Below are positions 5,212 to 7,365 of a stretch of 7,365 nucleotides of DNA, piece after piece. A program made the translations under genes and the position numbers. Under the pieces are notes generated by a model. It searched no databases, was not told the origin of the DNA, and worked only from the letters and a program-made list of their open reading frames with translations. Source of the DNA: Acidobacteriaceae bacterium (GTDB taxonomy: Bacteria > Acidobacteriota > Terriglobia > Terriglobales > Acidobacteriaceae); NCBI GenBank assembly GCA_027364815.1, contig DAHXOQ010000140.1:1-7365 (forward strand). Reading direction: 5' to 3'. Numbering within the stretch: position 1 is the first letter of the stretch; every line of letters begins with the position of its first letter.

Positions 5212-6978
5212 ATGACCGACTTTGCCCAGGACGTGAAACAGAAAGCCGATATCGTCAAGATCATCGAAGGGTACATCCGTCTACGCAAATCCGGCTCCGT
5301 AAACTACTCCGGCCTCTGCCCTTTCCACAAAGAGAAAACCGGCTCCTTCAGCGTCCACGCCGTCCGCCAGTTCTACCACTGCTTCGGATGCCAGGCCTCA
5401 GGCGACGTCTTCAGCTTTGTTGCCAAAATTGAAAACGTGAGCTTTCCTGAAGCGGTGCGCATCGTCGCGCAGAAGAGCGGAATTCCCCTCCCCAAGCGCG
5501 AGTTCAACTCCCCTGAAGAAGCCGCTGAAGCGCGTCTGCGCCGTCAGCTTCTTGATCTCCACGAAGCCGCAGCCACTTGGTTTGAAGAGCAGTTGCGCGG
5601 GCCTGAAGGCACATTGGCGCGCGAGTATTTAACCGGACGAGGATTGACCGCCGACGGAATGAAGACCTTCCGCATCGGCTACTCGCCCGATTCCTTCAAC
5701 GCTCTGCGCGACAAACTCAGCGGAATGGCAGACGCAGCGACCCTCCGCGCCAGTGGCCTCTTCAGTTCCAAAGAGCAAGGCGATGGAACTCTGGGTCCGC
5801 TTTATGATCGCTTCCGCAAGCGCGTGATGTTTCCAATTTTGAGTGAGAGCGGAAAAGTCATCGCCTTCACCGCGCGCACACTCGAGAGCGGAGACAAGGC
5901 CGGCCCCAAGTACATCAATTCGCCCGAGACACCGCTTTACTCAAAAGGCAGCGTCCTCTTCAACCTCGATAAAGCGAAGACTGGAATGCGCCAACTCGAG
6001 TTCGCGCTGCTCGTTGAAGGCCAGATGGATTGCATCTCCGTTTATCTGCGGGGAATCCCCAACGTCATCGCTACCAGCGGCACTGCCTTTACTCCCGAGC
6101 AGGTTGCGCTCCTGCGCCGTCATACGCAAAATGTCGTCGTCAACTTTGACCCCGATGCAGCCGGCGCGAACGCAGCAGAAAAATCCATTGCCCTGCTGAC
6201 CGAAGAAGGTTTCACCATCAAACTCGTCACGCTTGAAGGCGGGCTCGATCCCGATCGCTTTATTCGTGAGCGCGGCGTTGATGCCTACAAAGCTGCATTG
6301 CGTACAGCACGCCGCCAATCGGATTATCTAATTGAGCGCGCACGCCAGTTGCATCCCGGCGCAACAGCCGAAGCCAAACTCAAGGCGATGAATTTTCTGC
6401 TGCCGCACATCAAGAGGATTCCGCAAAAACTTCTGCGCGATCAGTTTGCCGCCGATGCGGCACAGAAGCTCGGCATTGATTCGTCGGTTCTGCGTGAAGA
6501 GTTGCGTCAGGCTGCCATCAAGCGCCGCGATCATGTGGATCTGCGCCCATCGGCGTTGAGCGAAGTAGAGCGCGTCTTGATTCGCGCCCTCGCCATCACC
6601 GACCCGAGCTTTGAGGATGCGCGACGCGCAGCGGTGAATGCGCTGGCAACTCATGCAGAGTGGTTTGAGCAGTTGGGAACTTTCCCTGCACTGATAGCGA
6701 TGGCTGATCGCGCGGCTGAAGAGCCGATGGATCTGATCACCGATGCAGACCAACGTGCTCTCGTTGCTCAGGTGCTCTTTGCGGAAGGTGAGCCGCCAAG
6801 CGCTGATACAGTGCGCGGCGCAATTCAAGGCCTGGAGCGCCAGCGTCTTGAATCGCAACAGCGCGAGTTGCGTGCGATGATTGCCGAGGCCGAGCGCCGC
6901 GGTGATTTTGCGGAGCTGGCGATTCTGACGCAGAAAAAATTGGAACTCGACCGCGCATTACGCAAACTGGACAATTAA
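5212..6978 (+). CDS. dnaG: DNA primase
   Basis: A 588-residue bacterial primase, close to the 581 residues of the E. coli enzyme. It synthesises short RNA primers for the lagging strand and works with the replicative helicase. The N-terminal CHC2 zinc ribbon is intact (Cys36, His39, Cys57, Cys60 in CPFHKEKTGSF and YHCFGCQASGD). The catalytic core carries KYINSPETPLYSKG (233-246), the TOPRIM glutamate in VEGQMD (268-273), the aspartates Asp313 and Asp315 in NFDPDAAG, and LDPDRFI (345-351). The metal-binding acidic residues are therefore all present. The segment is FDPD rather than the FDGD of E. coli, a conservative change that keeps both aspartates. From about residue 370 the protein is mostly helical and charged, as expected for the helicase-interaction region, and residues about 540-588 resemble a coiled coil. 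Thr43-Gly44 replaces the more usual Thr-Pro in the zinc ribbon. hslU begins 65 bases downstream. Confidence 0.97.
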   Translation: MTDFAQDVKQKADIVKIIEGYIRLRKSGSVNYSGLCPFHKEKTGSFSVHAVRQFYHCFGCQASGDVFSFVAKIENVSFPEAVRIVAQKSGIPLPKREFNSPEEAAEARLRRQLLDLHEAAATWFEEQLRGPEGTLAREYLTGRGLTADGMKTFRIGYSPDSFNALRDKLSGMADAATLRASGLFSSKEQGDGTLGPLYDRFRKRVMFPILSESGKVIAFTARTLESGDKAGPKYINSPETPLYSKGSVLFNLDKAKTGMRQLEFALLVEGQMDCISVYLRGIPNVIATSGTAFTPEQVALLRRHTQNVVVNFDPDAAGANAAEKSIALLTEEGFTIKLVTLEGGLDPDRFIRERGVDAYKAALRTARRQSDYLIERARQLHPGATAEAKLKAMNFLLPHIKRIPQKLLRDQFAADAAQKLGIDSSVLREELRQAAIKRRDHVDLRPSALSEVERVLIRALAITDPSFEDARRAAVNALATHAEWFEQLGTFPALIAMADRAAEEPMDLITDADQRALVAQVLFAEGEPPSADTVRGAIQGLERQRLESQQRELRAMIAEAERRGDFAELAILTQKKLELDRALRKLDN

Positions 6979-7043
6979 TCTTCTTCATCCCTCCATCATG
7001 ATTCTCAACAAACACCGCTATTGGAGTATCTTTAATAAAGAAC

Positions 7044-7365
7044 ATGGCTATCTACCTCCCTGCTTCCGCTGAAGAACAAATCCTTGCGCTAGACGAATTG
7101 ACGCCGCGCGAGATCGTTGCCGAGCTCGACAAACACGTTGTCGGTCAACGCGCAGCCAAGCGCGCCGTGGCCATTGCACTCCGTAATCGTCAGCGCCGCC
7201 AGAAGCTTCCACCCGACCTCGCCGACGACATCATGCCCAAGAACATCATCATGATTGGGCCGACGGGCGTGGTGAAAACCGAGATTGCAAGACGGCTGGC
7301 GAAGCTGACGAATTCCCCATTTTTGAAAGTGGAAGCCTCGAAGTTTACTGAAGTGGGCTACGTGG
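7044..7365 (+). CDS. hslU: HslU, ATPase subunit of the HslUV protease (5' part, cut by window end)
   Basis: The first 107 codons of the AAA+ unfoldase that feeds proteins into the HslV (ClpQ) peptidase chamber in the cytoplasm. Recognition rests on LTPREIVAELDKHVVGQ (19-35), AKRAVAIALRNR (38-49), PKNIIMIGPTG (65-75), KTEIARRLAKLTNSPF (78-93) and ASKFTEVGYV, which closely follow the family. The gene runs off the window, so the I domain, Walker B, sensor motifs and C-terminus are not visible. Walker A reads GPTGVVKT: residue 77 is valine (GTG at 7272-7274) where the family has an invariant glycine just before the catalytic lysine, which is intact. This would be expected to harm nucleotide binding unless it is a sequencing error. 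No good ribosome binding site is seen. The gene directly upstream is dnaG, not hslV. Confidence 0.93.
   Translation, partial: MAIYLPASAEEQILALDELTPREIVAELDKHVVGQRAAKRAVAIALRNRQRRQKLPPDLADDIMPKNIIMIGPTGVVKTEIARRLAKLTNSPFLKVEASKFTEVGYV

Noticed and set aside
6328..6858. 176-codon open frame on the minus strand inside dnaG
   Set aside because: It is antisense to the primase C-terminal region, has no recognisable protein features, and its openness is explained by GC-rich codon bias.
5212..6978. DnaG FDPD in place of FDGD, and Gly for Pro in the zinc ribbon, as signs of a degenerate primase
   Set aside because: All zinc ligands and acidic catalytic residues are kept, so these look like ordinary lineage variation.

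Overview
The window looks like chromosomal DNA from a soil-type Acidobacteriota (Terriglobia-like) bacterium. This is inferred from the NHL-propeller / choice-of-anchor-D / Ig-like secreted protein with its peculiar hydrophobic C-terminal hairpin, and from the style of the DnaN and DnaG proteins. No rRNA or other decisive taxonomic marker is present.

Layout. The left 3 kb is read on the minus strand. It holds a 106-residue small membrane protein (41-361) of unknown function. Upstream of it on the same strand is a 796-residue exported protein (498-2888) with a clear signal peptide, a six-bladed NHL propeller, two anchor-D/HYDIN-like beta domains and an Ig-like domain. From about 2889 to 3926 there is a long gene-free stretch that separates the two transcription directions. 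It has several inverted repeats and an unusual density of DnaA-box-like TCCAC/GTGGA cores. The right half is read on the plus strand and is housekeeping: dnaN (beta clamp, 3927-5048) with a strong intrinsic terminator behind it, dnaG (primase, 5212-6978), and the first 107 codons of hslU (ATPase of the HslUV protease), which runs off the window at 7365.

How the genes relate. DnaN and DnaG act together at the replication fork: DnaG makes RNA primers and DnaN is the polymerase clamp loaded on them. The terminator and a promoter-like element between them suggest that they are transcribed separately. HslU unfolds substrates for the HslV peptidase, but no hslV gene lies directly upstream, where it commonly sits.

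Most noteworthy. (1) The HslU Walker A motif reads GPTGVVKT instead of GPTGVGKT, a valine where the invariant glycine should be, explained by a single base. (2) The region upstream of dnaN is dense in DnaA-box-like cores, and a consensus-matching DnaA box lies between dnaN and dnaG. (3) The secreted protein has what looks like a lipoprotein signal placed near its C-terminus. I see no mobile element, CRISPR array, tRNA, rRNA or defence system, and no convincing wholly new system.
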